Part shown: piece after piece, positions 18,097 through 27,486 of the stretch | Position numbering within the stretch: position 1 is the stretch's first letter | Layout of the letters: the number at the start of each line of letters is the position of its first letter | Assembly: GCF_900101965.1 (NCBI RefSeq) | Contig: NZ_FNAP01000001.1 | Location: forward strand, 434,001-498,000 | DNA: 64,000 nt | Direction: 5' to 3' | Source of the DNA: Rhodospira trueperi | Lineage (GTDB): Bacteria > Pseudomonadota > Alphaproteobacteria > Rhodospirillales > Rhodospirillaceae | Made by a program: the position numbers and the translations under genes | Notes under the pieces: model-generated | What the model was told of the DNA's origin: nothing | The model's database searches: none | The model's input: the letters and a program-made list of their open reading frames with translations, nothing else

Positions 18097-18570
18097 TCAC
18101 GCCAGACCGGCGTACTGCCCCCGGCAGTGAACCAGAGGTCCCGCCTCCTCTGGCCCTGAAACGCGCGTCACGGCGCCAACGATGATGTCGTGGTCGCCGA
18201 CGGTGAACACGTCATGCACGTCGCATTCGACGGTGGCCAGGCATCCGGCCAGAACGGGGGCACCGTTCTCGCCCGGGGCGTGGCTGATGCCGTCAAAGCG
18301 ATCGTCCCGCTTTTCCGCGAATCGCGTCGAGATGTCCCGTTGTGACTCCGCCAGGATGTTGACCGCGAACGGGCCCCGTCGGAACGACTCCAGATTGGAT
18401 GTGCGGTCGCCAAGGCAAATCAGGACCAGCGGCGGCCTCAGCGACACCGACGAGAAGGCGCTCACCGTCAATCCTACCGGTTGGCCTTCGGCCGTACACG
18501 CCGTCACCACCGTCACGCCGCTGGCGAAACATCCCATGGCTTTACGAAAAGCGCTTTCATCAACCGACAT
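18097..18570 (-). CDS. Flavin reductase-like FMN-binding protein
   Basis: The 157-residue protein has the split-barrel flavin reductase fold: F-A-S-G-V-T-V-V-T-A, then G-L-T-V-S-A-F-S-S-V-S-L-R-P-P-L-V-L-I-C, then F-A-V-N-I-L. It should pass electrons from NAD(P)H to FMN, often for a partner monooxygenase. No monooxygenase is nearby. Among several in-frame ATGs the one at 18570 was chosen because GGGAGG lies eight bases upstream. It lies 73 bases before the ABC ATPase gene on the same strand and might be co-transcribed. Confidence 0.88.
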   Translation of the reverse strand: MSVDESAFRKAMGCFASGVTVVTACTAEGQPVGLTVSAFSSVSLRPPLVLICLGDRTSNLESFRRGPFAVNILAESQRDISTRFAEKRDDRFDGISHAPGENGAPVLAGCLATVECDVHDVFTVGDHDIIVGAVTRVSGPEEAGPLVHCRGQYAGLA

Positions 18571-18813
18571 CTGCATGGCCTCCCGTCTCATCGCCTTTCG
18601 GGGTCTTAGCGCATCGCGGTGAAGGCGCCAATGTTTGATTTCCATTGGATACGCTGCGATGTTCAGGTTATGTCAAGTTTGGTGGGAGATCCTCCCTTAG
18701 ACGTTTTTCGAAGTGTCCTCCATTCTGCTCGCCCGAAAGGCGGCAGGGCGCTATGATCGTCAGCCATGGCGGGTCGGCCCTGGTTGGCTACTGAAACAGG
18801 ATCGCGATTCTAG

Positions 18814-19671
18814 ATGCTTGTTATCGTCGGTACCATCATCGTGATTGTCTGTGTGATCGGAGGCTACGCTCTTGGTGGCGGACACCTTGATGTCCTCTGG
18901 CAGCCTTACGAGTTCCTGATCATCTTCGGCGCGGCGATCGGCGCGTTTGTCATCGGCGGGTCCAAGACGCTGATTTCAAACACGGCCAAGTCCATTGGCC
19001 CTATGCTGAAAGGACCGAAGTACAAGAAGTCACACTACCTGGAACTCCTGACGCTGCTATACACGTTGTTCCGGCTGGCAAAGACGAAGGGCGATCTCGC
19101 CCTTGAAAGTCACGTGGAAAAACCGGAGGAGAGCACGATCTTTCAGAAGTTTTCGGGCTTTTCTTCCAACCACCATAACCTCGAGTTCCTGTGCGACTAC
19201 CTGCGCCTTCTGACACTTGGCACGAACAACGCCCACGAGGTGGAAACCATCGTCGACGGCGAGATCGAGGCCCACCACAAGGAAAACCATTCTGTCGCTG
19301 AGGCCGTCACCACCATGGCCGACGCCATGCCCGCGCTGGGCATTGTCGCGGCGGTGCTGGGCGTGATTCACACCATGGGATCGATCACAGAACCGCCGGA
19401 GGTGCTGGGTCACCTGATCGGTGCCGCCCTGGTCGGTACGTTCTCTGGCGTGCTGTTCTCGTACGGTTTTTTCGCGCCGTTTGGTAAGGCCATCGCCACG
19501 GCCTACGACGCTGACACGGAATACCTGAATTGCATCAAGGCGGCCCTGCTGGCCCACATGCAGGGCTATGCCCCGCAGGTCTCGATCGAGTTCGCCCGAA
19601 AAATCCTGTCGCCGTCCGTTCGTCCCACGTTTGCGGAAGTGGAGGACGCGGTCACCAATATGTCGGACTGA
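18814..19671 (+). CDS. motA: Flagellar motor stator protein MotA
   Basis: The 285-residue protein has four membrane helices and a cytoplasmic loop between the second and third. The family start (M-L-V-I-V-G-T-I-I-V-I-V-C-V-I-G-G-Y), the F-G-A-A-I-G-A-F block and the conserved proline-bearing M-A-D-A-M-P-A-L-G-I-V-A-A-V-L-G-V-I-H-T-M-G are all present. MotA and MotB form the proton channel that drives flagellar rotation. No other flagellar structural genes are in the window. I saw no clear sigma-28 promoter in the 170-base gap upstream. Confidence 0.96.
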   Translation: MLVIVGTIIVIVCVIGGYALGGGHLDVLWQPYEFLIIFGAAIGAFVIGGSKTLISNTAKSIGPMLKGPKYKKSHYLELLTLLYTLFRLAKTKGDLALESHVEKPEESTIFQKFSGFSSNHHNLEFLCDYLRLLTLGTNNAHEVETIVDGEIEAHHKENHSVAEAVTTMADAMPALGIVAAVLGVIHTMGSITEPPEVLGHLIGAALVGTFSGVLFSYGFFAPFGKAIATAYDADTEYLNCIKAALLAHMQGYAPQVSIEFARKILSPSVRPTFAEVEDAVTNMSD

Positions 19672-19807
19672 CGGCCATTTCCTCGTTCCGCCAGCACGGG
19701 ATGGCGGCCGGTCTGTTGTGTTTGTTTGTGAAATCCGTGTTTCATGGTCCTTTTGGGGATCGTCGTGACGCGGCCCCGTACCCCAGGTTGGACGTAGCGG
19801 CGGAGCC

Positions 19808-20821
19808 ATGGCCGAGGAACAGAACGCCGTCATCATCAAGCGCGTCAAGAAGGGCGGTCACGGCCACCACGGCGGCGCGTGGAAGGTCGCCTACGCCGAC
19901 TTCGTGACCGCCATGATGGCCTTTTTCCTGCTCCTGTGGCTGCTCAACTCGGTCACGGAAGAGCAGTTGCACGGCATTTCCAACTACTTCGCCCCCACGG
20001 CCGTGTCGGAAAGCACCAGCGGTGCCGGCGGCATGCTGGGCGGACAGGTCGTCGGCGTCGGCGCCAACTCGGCGCAGAGCGCGTCGCCCTCCTCACAGCC
20101 TGTCCTGCCGCCGCCGACCATCGGCATCGGCGGCAACGACTTCACCGACCCGGCCGAAGGCCTGTCCCTCGACGAGACCCAGCCCGATTTCCCGTCTGGA
20201 GAAGACGAGAACATGGGGCCCGGCGAGGGCCCGGCCGAAGATCCCGAGCAGGCCGCCGCCGAGGCCGCGCAAGAGGCCAGCTTCGAGGAGGCCGCCCAGA
20301 CCTTGCGGCAGGCGATCCAGGCGGTGCCCGACCTTGAGCAGTTGCAGGACAGTCTGGTCATTGAGGAAACCGAGGACGGCCTGAAAATCCAGTTGCTGGA
20401 CCAGGACCGGCTGGCCATGTTCCCGGGCGGGTCGTCCGCGATGTACGAACATACCCGCCTGCTGCTTGGCCTGGTTGGCCAAGCCATCGGGGAGATGCCC
20501 AACAAGCTGCGGATCACCGGGCACACCGACAACGCACCGTTCATTGATCCGACCGGATACAGCAACTGGGAACTGTCGGCGGATCGGGCCCTCGCCAGCC
20601 GCCGGGTGCTGCTGGCATCCGGCATTGATCCGGAGCGCATCGACGGCGTGGTCGGAAAGGCCTCCGCGGACCCGTTGATTCCGGAAACCCCGGATGACCC
20701 GCGAAACCGGCGCATCGACATCGTACTGCTGCGCGACGCGGACCTGTATGCCCAGGCCCAGCAGGATGTGGTGCCGAGCCTGCCCAGCATCATTGACCTG
20801 TCGCCGGCGAATGACCTTTAG
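19808..20821 (+). CDS. motB: Flagellar motor stator protein MotB
   Basis: The 337-residue protein is anchored by one N-terminal helix that carries the proton-binding aspartate (Asp31 in V-A-Y-A-D-F-V-T-A-M-M-A-F-F). A long acidic, Ala/Glu-rich linker follows, then a C-terminal OmpA-like domain (I-T-G-H-T-D-N-A-P, S-A-D-R-A-L-A-S-R-R-V-L) that grips peptidoglycan. It follows motA after 136 bases. The gap holds no gene, and co-transcription with motA is likely. Confidence 0.96.
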   Translation: MAEEQNAVIIKRVKKGGHGHHGGAWKVAYADFVTAMMAFFLLLWLLNSVTEEQLHGISNYFAPTAVSESTSGAGGMLGGQVVGVGANSAQSASPSSQPVLPPPTIGIGGNDFTDPAEGLSLDETQPDFPSGEDENMGPGEGPAEDPEQAAAEAAQEASFEEAAQTLRQAIQAVPDLEQLQDSLVIEETEDGLKIQLLDQDRLAMFPGGSSAMYEHTRLLLGLVGQAIGEMPNKLRITGHTDNAPFIDPTGYSNWELSADRALASRRVLLASGIDPERIDGVVGKASADPLIPETPDDPRNRRIDIVLLRDADLYAQAQQDVVPSLPSIIDLSPANDL

Positions 20822-20927
20822 TTCTGAGCGCAACGCCGGGTGACAGTGCGATGGGGTTGGCGCCCGGCGCCAACGGCGTCATATTTCCGCTGCAAGGCCT
20901 TTTCGGCAAGGGACCGGTGCCGCGCCC

Positions 20928-21653
20928 ATGGATCAGACACCGCTCAAGCGTCCACAGTTCTTTTTCACCACGGCCCCGATGCCGTGCCCCTATCTGGACG
21001 GCCGCCTGGAGCGCAAGATCGTCACGGACCTGTCAGGGCATGGCGCCGACGCGGTTCATGACGCCCTGTCCCGCGCGGGCTTCCGGCGCAGCCACACCAT
21101 TGCTTACGCCCCGGCCTGCCCCGAATGTCAGGCCTGCGTGCCCGTGCGGATCGTCGTTGACGGATTCGCGCCGAAAGGCACCCTGCGGCGCATCTGGAAC
21201 GCCAACCGGGATGTGGACGTGGACCTGCTGCCGGCGACCGCAACGGCGGAGCAGTACCAAGTGTTTTCCCGGTATCAGCACTGTCGTCACGGCGAAAGCG
21301 ACATGGCGCTAATGGGATTCTTCGATTATCGCTCGATGGTCGAGGACAGCCCGATTGATACCGCGATGGCGGAGTTTCGGGGTCCGGACGGCGCACTTCT
21401 GGGGGCCTGCCTGATGGACCGCATGGCGGACGGGCTCTCGGCCGTCTATTCCTTCTTCGATCCCAACGTGCCGACCAAGCGCAGCCTGGGGACCCATATG
21501 GTTCTGTGGATGGTGTCGCGCGCCCGCGCGGAAGGGCTTGGCTACGTCTATCTCGGCTACTGGATCGAGGAGTCCCGCAAGATGGCCTACAAAACCCGCT
21601 TCCGGCCGCTCGAGGCCTTCGGCGCCAAAGGCTGGTACCGTCTGCGCGACTGA
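20928..21653 (+). CDS. bpt: Bpt-type aminoacyl-tRNA-protein transferase (aspartate/glutamate leucyltransferase)
   Basis: The 241-residue protein belongs to the bacterial ATE1-like family that adds leucine to proteins with N-terminal Asp or Glu for ClpS/ClpAP degradation. Conserved features are P-C-P-Y-L near residue 20, C-x2-C-x2-C in A-P-A-C-P-E-C-Q-A-C-V-P-V-R, R-Y-Q-x-C-R-H, and the C-terminal acyltransferase block G-Y-V-Y-L-G-Y-W-I-x4-K-M-x-Y-K. Leucyl versus arginyl transfer is assigned from knowledge of the bacterial family, not from the residues seen here. Confidence 0.92.
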   Translation: MDQTPLKRPQFFFTTAPMPCPYLDGRLERKIVTDLSGHGADAVHDALSRAGFRRSHTIAYAPACPECQACVPVRIVVDGFAPKGTLRRIWNANRDVDVDLLPATATAEQYQVFSRYQHCRHGESDMALMGFFDYRSMVEDSPIDTAMAEFRGPDGALLGACLMDRMADGLSAVYSFFDPNVPTKRSLGTHMVLWMVSRARAEGLGYVYLGYWIEESRKMAYKTRFRPLEAFGAKGWYRLRD

Positions 21654-21666
21654 CCCTGAGACAGAC

Positions 21667-21882
21667 CTATTTGGCAGGAAGATCGACCTCAAGGATGGTC
21701 ATATTGAAATCGTAGGAAATCTCGCCCTCGTCCTCGTCACGATACAAGGTGCCGAGAAACTCGCGACCCAACCAGACCTCGACCGGATCGTTCGGCTTCT
21801 TCGGCACGGTCAGCGTGATCCCGTCATTTGAAAACACTTGGCGCAGATAGGTCTGGACCTGATTGATTTCCTGCCGATTCAA
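21667..21882 (-). CDS. DUF3126 family protein
   Basis: The 71-residue acidic protein matches a small family widespread in alphaproteobacteria: I-N-Q-V-Q-T-Y-L-R-Q-V-F at the start, V-E-V-W-L-G-R-E-F-L-G-T-L-Y-R-D-E-D-E-G-E in the middle and a short hydrophobic end. The function is unknown. It converges with bpt (13 bases apart) and lies 117 bases downstream of the methylsuccinyl-CoA dehydrogenase gene, so it may be read from that operon. Confidence 0.8.
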   Translation of the reverse strand: MNRQEINQVQTYLRQVFSNDGITLTVPKKPNDPVEVWLGREFLGTLYRDEDEGEISYDFNMTILEVDLPAK

Positions 21883-21999
21883 GAGTGCCTCCCGTCTGCC
21901 CCATGTCGAAACCCGGTAACGCCCGGTTTTGTGCCGCGCGTTGCCGGTGGTTCCAACACGGAAGGCACCGCCCGGTCAACGGAAAGAACCGTCTGTGTC

Positions 22000-23688
22000 C
22001 TACGCTGGCTTGTTTTTGCGGTTCTGGACGCTGCCCCGTCCGCTCAGCAGGCCACGCGCTACAACTTGAGCCTGAATCTCAGCCGCGCCCTCGAAGATAT
22101 TGAGAATCCTTGCGTCGCACAGGATACGGCTGATCGGATATTCGAGCGCGTAACCGTTGCCTCCATGGATCTGAAGGGCGTTGTCGGCGTTCGACCAGGC
22201 CACCCGCGCGGCCAGCAGCTTGGCCATGCCGGCCTCGATATCGCAACGGATGTCGCTGTCCTTCTCGCGCGCCGACATATAGGTGATCTGGCGGGCGATC
22301 ATGGTTTCCACCACCATCCACGCCAGCTTGCCGTGGACCCGCGGGAAGGCAAACAGCGGCTTGCCGAACTGGACCCGTTCCTGGGCGTATTTGAGCCCCT
22401 CCTCCAGCGCACATTGGGCCACGCCCACGGCGCGGGCGGCGGTCTGAATACGGGCCGATTCAAAGGTTTCCATCAGTTGCTTGAAGCCCTGCCCCTCGAC
22501 CCCACCAAGCAGGGCATCCTTGGGCATGTGGAAGCCGTCGAAGGACAGCTCGTATTCCTTCATGCCCCGATAGCCCAGAACCTCGATCTCCCCTCCGCTC
22601 ATGCCGTCGGCCGGGAACGGAGTGTCGTCCGTGCCGCGTGGCTTGGGCGCAAGGAACATCGAAAGACCCTTGTAGCCCGGCTCGTCCGGATTGGTTCGGG
22701 CCATCAGGGTCATCAGGTCGGTGCGCGCGGCGTGGGTGATCCAGGTCTTGTTGCCGTTGACCACCCACTGGTCGCCCTGCAGGACGGCGCGAGTCCGCAC
22801 GCTGCCCAAGTCCGAGCCGGTATTGGGCTCCGTGAAGACGGCCGTGGGCAGAATCTCGCCGCTGGCGATCTTCGGCAGATAGTGCTGTTTCTGCTCCTCG
22901 GTCCCGCCCAGGCGGATCAACTCAGCGGCGATCTCCGAGCGGGTGCCCAAGGATCCCACGCCGATATAGCCGCGCGACAGTTCCTCGGTGACCACGCACA
23001 TGGCCATCTTGCCCATGCCGCTGCCACCGAAGTCCTCGGGCACGGTCAGGCCGAAGACGCCCATTTCGGCCATCTGCTCGATGACCTCCAGGGGGATCAA
23101 TTCGTCCTTCTCGTGCCAGCCGTGGGCGTGCGGCTGCACCTGATCGTCGACGAACTTGCGGAACTGGTCGCGGACCAGATCCAGCGTTTCGTCCTCCAAC
23201 CCCAGATCACCGAAATTGCCGTCCTTCATCAATTCGGCAATCCGGGCCTTGCAGGCGGCCGTGAAGCCGTGCTCGCGCAGCAACGTGGTATAGGGCGTCT
23301 GCAACGCCTTGCGCTCGCGCACCTCGATGCCGAAGTCGGCCAGCCGGACGAACTCGCCCTGGCTCATGGGCAGGCCGCCGAAGATCTGGTGCAGATACTC
23401 GGAGTAGGCGGCCTGAAGAATGAGCTGTTCAAGCTCGCCGAACCGTCCCTCGGCCTCCAGGCGCTTGCCCCACGCCAGCATCTCGCCCAGCGCGGTCACA
23501 TAGGTGGCGAACCAGGCAAAGCCATGGGTGGCGTGCTGCTCGCGCTCCATCAGCGCGGCGTCAAGCTTGCCGTCGGTGCTGAGTTCCTTGGCGATGTGGT
23601 CGCGGATGACCCCCAGCACCTGACGCACGGTTTCGAACGAGCGTTCACAGGTGTGCAAAAGGTCCTGAACGATGAGAGAGCCTGCCAT
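22000..23688 (-). CDS. mcd: (2S)-methylsuccinyl-CoA dehydrogenase
   Basis: The 562-residue FAD enzyme oxidises methylsuccinyl-CoA to mesaconyl-CoA in the ethylmalonyl-CoA pathway. The C-terminal 400 residues are a normal acyl-CoA dehydrogenase: F-T-E-P-N-T-G-S-D-L-G-S, N-G-N-K-T-W-I-T-H, Q-I-H-G-G-N-G-Y and the F-E-G-A-A-E-I-Q catalytic region. The extra N-terminal helical domain of about 150 residues is characteristic of Mcd and separates it from short-chain dehydrogenases. It follows ccr by 77 bases on the same strand, and ecm lies divergently upstream of ccr. Confidence 0.94.
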   Translation of the reverse strand: MAGSLIVQDLLHTCERSFETVRQVLGVIRDHIAKELSTDGKLDAALMEREQHATHGFAWFATYVTALGEMLAWGKRLEAEGRFGELEQLILQAAYSEYLHQIFGGLPMSQGEFVRLADFGIEVRERKALQTPYTTLLREHGFTAACKARIAELMKDGNFGDLGLEDETLDLVRDQFRKFVDDQVQPHAHGWHEKDELIPLEVIEQMAEMGVFGLTVPEDFGGSGMGKMAMCVVTEELSRGYIGVGSLGTRSEIAAELIRLGGTEEQKQHYLPKIASGEILPTAVFTEPNTGSDLGSVRTRAVLQGDQWVVNGNKTWITHAARTDLMTLMARTNPDEPGYKGLSMFLAPKPRGTDDTPFPADGMSGGEIEVLGYRGMKEYELSFDGFHMPKDALLGGVEGQGFKQLMETFESARIQTAARAVGVAQCALEEGLKYAQERVQFGKPLFAFPRVHGKLAWMVVETMIARQITYMSAREKDSDIRCDIEAGMAKLLAARVAWSNADNALQIHGGNGYALEYPISRILCDARILNIFEGAAEIQAQVVARGLLSGRGSVQNRKNKPA

Positions 23689-23765
23689 GATGTTCCCCTG
23701 AGCCCGTCAAAGAAGCCGGCCCGGGCGCGCCGGCCCGAGCATTGGTGAGTGCCGAACGACCAGGA

Positions 23766-25049
23766 TCAGCCCGGCAGGCACTCCTCGACGGTACGGCGGC
23801 CCGGCTTCACGGCCTGGACCAACACCGCCATGTTCCCCGGCTTGTGCTCGTTTTTCCACATCTTGGTGTGAGCTTGGGGAATCTGATCCCAGGTGAACAC
23901 CTCGGACATGCACGGATCAAGGCGCCGCTCGATTACCAATTGGTTGGCCTGGGAGGCCTGCAACAGGTTGGCGAAGTGGCTGCCCTGGATTCGCTTCTGG
24001 CGCATCCAGACGAAGCGGGCGTCAAACGTCAGGTTGAACCCTGTCGTTCCGGCGCAGAACACGACCATGCCGCCCCGTTTGACCACCAAACACGAAACCG
24101 GGAAGGTCTGCTCGCCCGGGTGCTCGAACACCAAGTCGACGTCATTGCCCTTGCCGGTGAACTCCCAGATGGCGCGGCCGAACTTGTAGGATTCCTTCAT
24201 GTAGGCCTTGAACTCCGGCCCGTTGACGTCCGGCAGACGGCCCCAACAATTGAAGTCCTTGCGGTTGAGGACGCCTTTGGCGCCCAGCGACATCACGAAG
24301 TCACGCTTGGTCTCGTCGGATATGACGCCGATCGCGTTGGCGCCGGAGACCGCGCAGAGCTGCACCGCCATCGCGCCCAGGCCGCCCGACGCGCCCCAGA
24401 TCAGCACGTTCTGGCCCGGCCGCAGCACATGCGGGCGGTGACCGAACAGCATGCGGTAGGCGGTGGCCAGCGTCAGAGTGTAGCACGCACTCTCTTCCCA
24501 GGTCAGATGCTTGGGGCGCGCCATCAACTGCTGCGCCTGGACATTCGTGAACTGGGCGAAGGACCCGTCCGGGGTCTCATAGCCCCAGATGCGCTGGGTC
24601 GCCGAGAACATGGGGTCGCCGCCGTTGCACTCCTCGTCGTCGCCGTCATCCTGGTTGCAGTGGACGACGACCTCATCGCCCACCTTCCAGCGTTTCACCT
24701 GCGAGCCGACGGCCCACACGATGCCGGAGGCATCCGAGCCGGCGATGTGAAAATCCGCCTTGTGAACATCGAACGTGGAGACCGGCTCGCCCAGCGAGGC
24801 CCAGATGCCGTTGTAGTTGACGCCAGCAGCCATCACCATCACCAGAACCTCGTGGGACTCCAGCTTGGGAACGTCCACGACCTCAACCTGCATGGCCGAT
24901 TCCGGCGGGCCGTGCCGTTCGCGGCGGATCGCCCAGGCGTACATCTGCTTCGGCACATGTCCCAGCGGGGGAATCTCCCCCAGTTCGTAAAGGTCCTTCT
25001 TGTCCTGATTCGACAGCGGATCAGCGACCTCGGCGTTGGCGTTGCTCAT
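23766..25049 (-). CDS. ccrA: Crotonyl-CoA carboxylase/reductase
   Basis: The 427-residue MDR-superfamily enzyme makes ethylmalonyl-CoA from crotonyl-CoA, CO2 and NADPH, the key step of the ethylmalonyl-CoA pathway. Features are I-A-G-S-D-A-S-G-I-V-W-A-V-G, the family insert N-Q-D-D-G-D-D-E-E-C-N-G-G-D-P-M, and the cofactor fold L-I-W-G-A-S-G-G-L-G-A-M-A-V. C-terminal W-x-Q-I-P-Q-A-H and K-M-W-K-N-E-H-x-P-G-N-M are typical of Ccr. It is the first gene of the ccr-mcd unit, divergent from ecm across a 241-base AT-rich gap. Confidence 0.96.
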   Translation of the reverse strand: MSNANAEVADPLSNQDKKDLYELGEIPPLGHVPKQMYAWAIRRERHGPPESAMQVEVVDVPKLESHEVLVMVMAAGVNYNGIWASLGEPVSTFDVHKADFHIAGSDASGIVWAVGSQVKRWKVGDEVVVHCNQDDGDDEECNGGDPMFSATQRIWGYETPDGSFAQFTNVQAQQLMARPKHLTWEESACYTLTLATAYRMLFGHRPHVLRPGQNVLIWGASGGLGAMAVQLCAVSGANAIGVISDETKRDFVMSLGAKGVLNRKDFNCWGRLPDVNGPEFKAYMKESYKFGRAIWEFTGKGNDVDLVFEHPGEQTFPVSCLVVKRGGMVVFCAGTTGFNLTFDARFVWMRQKRIQGSHFANLLQASQANQLVIERRLDPCMSEVFTWDQIPQAHTKMWKNEHKPGNMAVLVQAVKPGRRTVEECLPG

Positions 25050-25290
25050 GCCTCGGAACTCCCTGAACTGGCGTTCTTGCGTTTCGACTGCGACGGATTG
25101 CGGCGACTGCGAAGAGCCTCAATGTCGCGGTCCCGTTAGCTTCAGGCTATACCCGACTTCACTCTTCCATCGCAATGCACAAACTGATAAATAATTTCGC
25201 CCGGGCTATATGCAAGGTAATTATAGTTCTGCGGAAACCGACCTCATAGTGGTTATGTGAACCATTGGTCGCGCGAAAATGGAGACGAGC
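25050..25290. promoter_or_regulatory. Divergent promoter region between ccr and ecm
   Basis: The gap holds no gene. Bases about 25170-25260 are markedly AT-richer than the surroundings (runs such as TGATAAATAATTT and GGTAATTATAG), as expected where both outward promoters and a regulator site lie. No operator could be assigned. Shared control of ccr-mcd and ecm is inferred from the arrangement. Confidence 0.45.
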
Positions 25291-27306
25291 ATGACCGGCA
25301 CGCCAGCATCCCCCGCCCAGAATGCTGCGCCGCAGCGTGACAAGCCGTGGCTGTTCCGGACCTACTCCGGCCATTCCTCGGCCAAGGCCTCGAATGAGTT
25401 GTATCGCACCAATCTCGCGCGCGGGCAGACGGGTCTGTCGGTGGCCTTCGATCTGCCGACCCAGACCGGATACGACTCCGATCATGTGCTGGCGACCGGC
25501 GAGGTCGGGAAGGTTGGCGTGCCCATCTGCCACCTGGGCGACATGATGACGCTCTTCGATCAGATCCCGCTGGAGAAGATGAACACGTCGATGACCATCA
25601 ACGCCCCTGCGGCATGGCTGCTGGCGTTGTACATCGCCACGGCGGAGAAGCAGGGCGCGGATCGCTCCAAGCTTCAGGGCACGGTCCAGAACGACATCAT
25701 CAAGGAATACCTGTCGCGCGGCACCTACATCTTTCCGCCGGAACCCTCGCTGCGCCTCATCAACGACGTGATCGCGTTCACGTATAAGGAGGTTCCCAAG
25801 TGGAACCCCACCAACATCTGTTCCTACCATCTCCAGGAAGCGGGCGCGACGCCGGAGCAGGAACTGGCCTATGCCATGGCGACCGCCCGGGCGGTGCTGG
25901 ATACGGTGCGCGACTCCGGGCAGGTCCCGCCCGAGGACTTCCCCGTCGTGGTCGGCCGCATCAGCTTTTTCGTCAACGCCGGCATCCGCTTCGTAACGGA
26001 ACTGTGCAAGATGCGCGCGTTCTGCGAGCTGTGGGACGAGATGTGCCGCGAGCGCTACGGCGTTGAAAACGAAAAGTACCGCCGCTTCCGCTACGGTGTG
26101 CAGGTCAACAGCCTGGGCCTGACCGAACAGCAACCCGAGAACAACGTCTACCGCATCCTTCTGGAGATGCTGGCGGTCGTGCTGTCGAAGAACGCCCGTG
26201 CCCGCGCTGTGCAGTTGCCCGCCTGGAACGAGGCGCTGGGCCTGCCCCGGCCCTGGGACCAGCAGTGGTCCTTGCGTCTGCAACAGATCGTGGCGTTCGA
26301 AACGGACCTGTTGGAGTACGGCGACCTCTTCGACGGGTCCGCCGAGATCACCCGCAAGGTCGAGGCTCTGAAGGAGCAGGCCCGCGCCGAACTGGACCGC
26401 ATCGAGGCCATGGGCGGCGCCGTGGCGGCGGTCGAATCCAGCTATATGAAGCAGAAGCTCGTTGAGTCGAACACCCGGCGGTTGGCCGGCATCGAATCGG
26501 GCGATATGGTCGTCGTGGGCGTCAACAAGTACACCGAGGCCGCCCCCAGCCCGCTGTCCACCGGCGACGGCGCGATCATGGCGGTCGATCCCCAGGCCGA
26601 GCGCGACCAGATCGAAAGCCTGAAGGCATGGCGCGCTCAGCGCGACGACACGGCCGCGCAGGCGGCGCTGGCCGACCTCGCGGCGGCCGCGCGGGAAGGC
26701 CGCAACATCATGGAACCGTCCATCGCCTGCGCCCATGCGGGCGTGACAACGGGTGAATGGGGCCAGACGCTCCGTGACATCTTCGGCGAGTATCGGGCGC
26801 CCACCGGTGTGGCCCGTAACGCCAGCGAGACCACCGCCGGCGAGCGCATGAGCGCGGTGCGCGAACGGGTCGAGGAGGTCTCCGCCCGGCTCGGCCGGCG
26901 GGTCAAGATCCTGGTCGGCAAGCCGGGCCTGGACGGCCACTCCAACGGCGCCGAACAGATCGCCGTGCGCGCCCGCGACGCCGGGATGGAGGTGGTCTAC
27001 GAGGGCATCCGCCTGACCCCGGCGCAGATCGTCAACGCCGCGCTGGAAGAAGGCGTGCATGTGGTCGGCCTGTCGATTCTGTCGGGGTCGCACATCACCC
27101 TGGTGACCGATGTGCTGGACCGCATGCGCGCCGTCGGTCTGGGCGACATTCCGGTCATCGCCGGCGGCATCATCCCGGCCGAGGATGAACGCACCCTGCT
27201 TGCCGCCGGGGCGGCCCGGATCTACACGCCGAAGGACTATGACCTGACGGCGATCATGGACGACATCATCACCATCATCGATCCGGACCAGCAGCGAGCG
27301 GCGTGA
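25291..27306 (+). CDS. ecm: (2R)-ethylmalonyl-CoA mutase
   Basis: The roughly 671-residue B12-dependent mutase converts ethylmalonyl-CoA to methylsuccinyl-CoA. The N-terminal TIM barrel (S-V-A-F-D-L-P-T-Q-T-G-Y-D-S-D, N-T-S-M-T-I-N) binds the CoA substrate. The C-terminal cobalamin domain has D-G-H-S-N-G carrying the D-x-H-x-x-G ligand motif, and S-I-L-S-G-S-H. Its size and context with ccr and mcd favour Ecm over methylmalonyl-CoA mutase, which is a close paralogue. The ATG at 25291 with GGAG six bases upstream was preferred to the ATG at 25279. Confidence 0.93.
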   Translation: MTGTPASPAQNAAPQRDKPWLFRTYSGHSSAKASNELYRTNLARGQTGLSVAFDLPTQTGYDSDHVLATGEVGKVGVPICHLGDMMTLFDQIPLEKMNTSMTINAPAAWLLALYIATAEKQGADRSKLQGTVQNDIIKEYLSRGTYIFPPEPSLRLINDVIAFTYKEVPKWNPTNICSYHLQEAGATPEQELAYAMATARAVLDTVRDSGQVPPEDFPVVVGRISFFVNAGIRFVTELCKMRAFCELWDEMCRERYGVENEKYRRFRYGVQVNSLGLTEQQPENNVYRILLEMLAVVLSKNARARAVQLPAWNEALGLPRPWDQQWSLRLQQIVAFETDLLEYGDLFDGSAEITRKVEALKEQARAELDRIEAMGGAVAAVESSYMKQKLVESNTRRLAGIESGDMVVVGVNKYTEAAPSPLSTGDGAIMAVDPQAERDQIESLKAWRAQRDDTAAQAALADLAAAAREGRNIMEPSIACAHAGVTTGEWGQTLRDIFGEYRAPTGVARNASETTAGERMSAVRERVEEVSARLGRRVKILVGKPGLDGHSNGAEQIAVRARDAGMEVVYEGIRLTPAQIVNAALEEGVHVVGLSILSGSHITLVTDVLDRMRAVGLGDIPVIAGGIIPAEDERTLLAAGAARIYTPKDYDLTAIMDDIITIIDPDQQRAA

Positions 27307-27378
27307 CGTCGGTCATTGCGCTCAGACATCACGCGTCGCCGCCTTCCCCAGGGCAACGATGTTATGGCAACCTGAAAA

Positions 27379-27412
27379 GGGATCCAGGCGTGTGTTCTCG
27401 CGCCCGGATCCC
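27379..27412 (+). terminator. Hairpin downstream of ecm
   Basis: GGGATCC (27379-27385) pairs with GGATCCC (27406-27412), and an inner GGCG pairs with CGCC across one mismatch, giving an 11-bp stem and a 10-base loop. There is no T-run on the plus side, so it may need Rho or only protect the 3' end. The rest of the 180-base gap shows nothing else. Confidence 0.4.
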
Positions 27413-27486
27413 GGGCAAGAACCGTCGGCTCGTCATCGACGGGACTGCCGGAACCTCAGGGGCGTCGAGGTCCAAAGGGAAAGGTC

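Noticed and set aside
18670-18720. GGGAG/CTCCC hairpin with TTTTT between the flavin reductase gene and motA
   Set aside because: It lies between divergent promoters where no terminator is expected, and the stem is only five pairs; probably chance.
21838-23748. Open frame of 636 codons opposite mcd
   Set aside because: Antisense shadow of a clear acyl-CoA dehydrogenase gene, with Gln/His/Arg-rich composition typical of such shadows.
25159-27093. Open frame of 644 codons on the minus strand opposite ecm
   Set aside because: It mirrors a well-supported gene, has low-complexity, His/Arg/Gly-rich composition and no family features; such frames are expected opposite high-GC genes.
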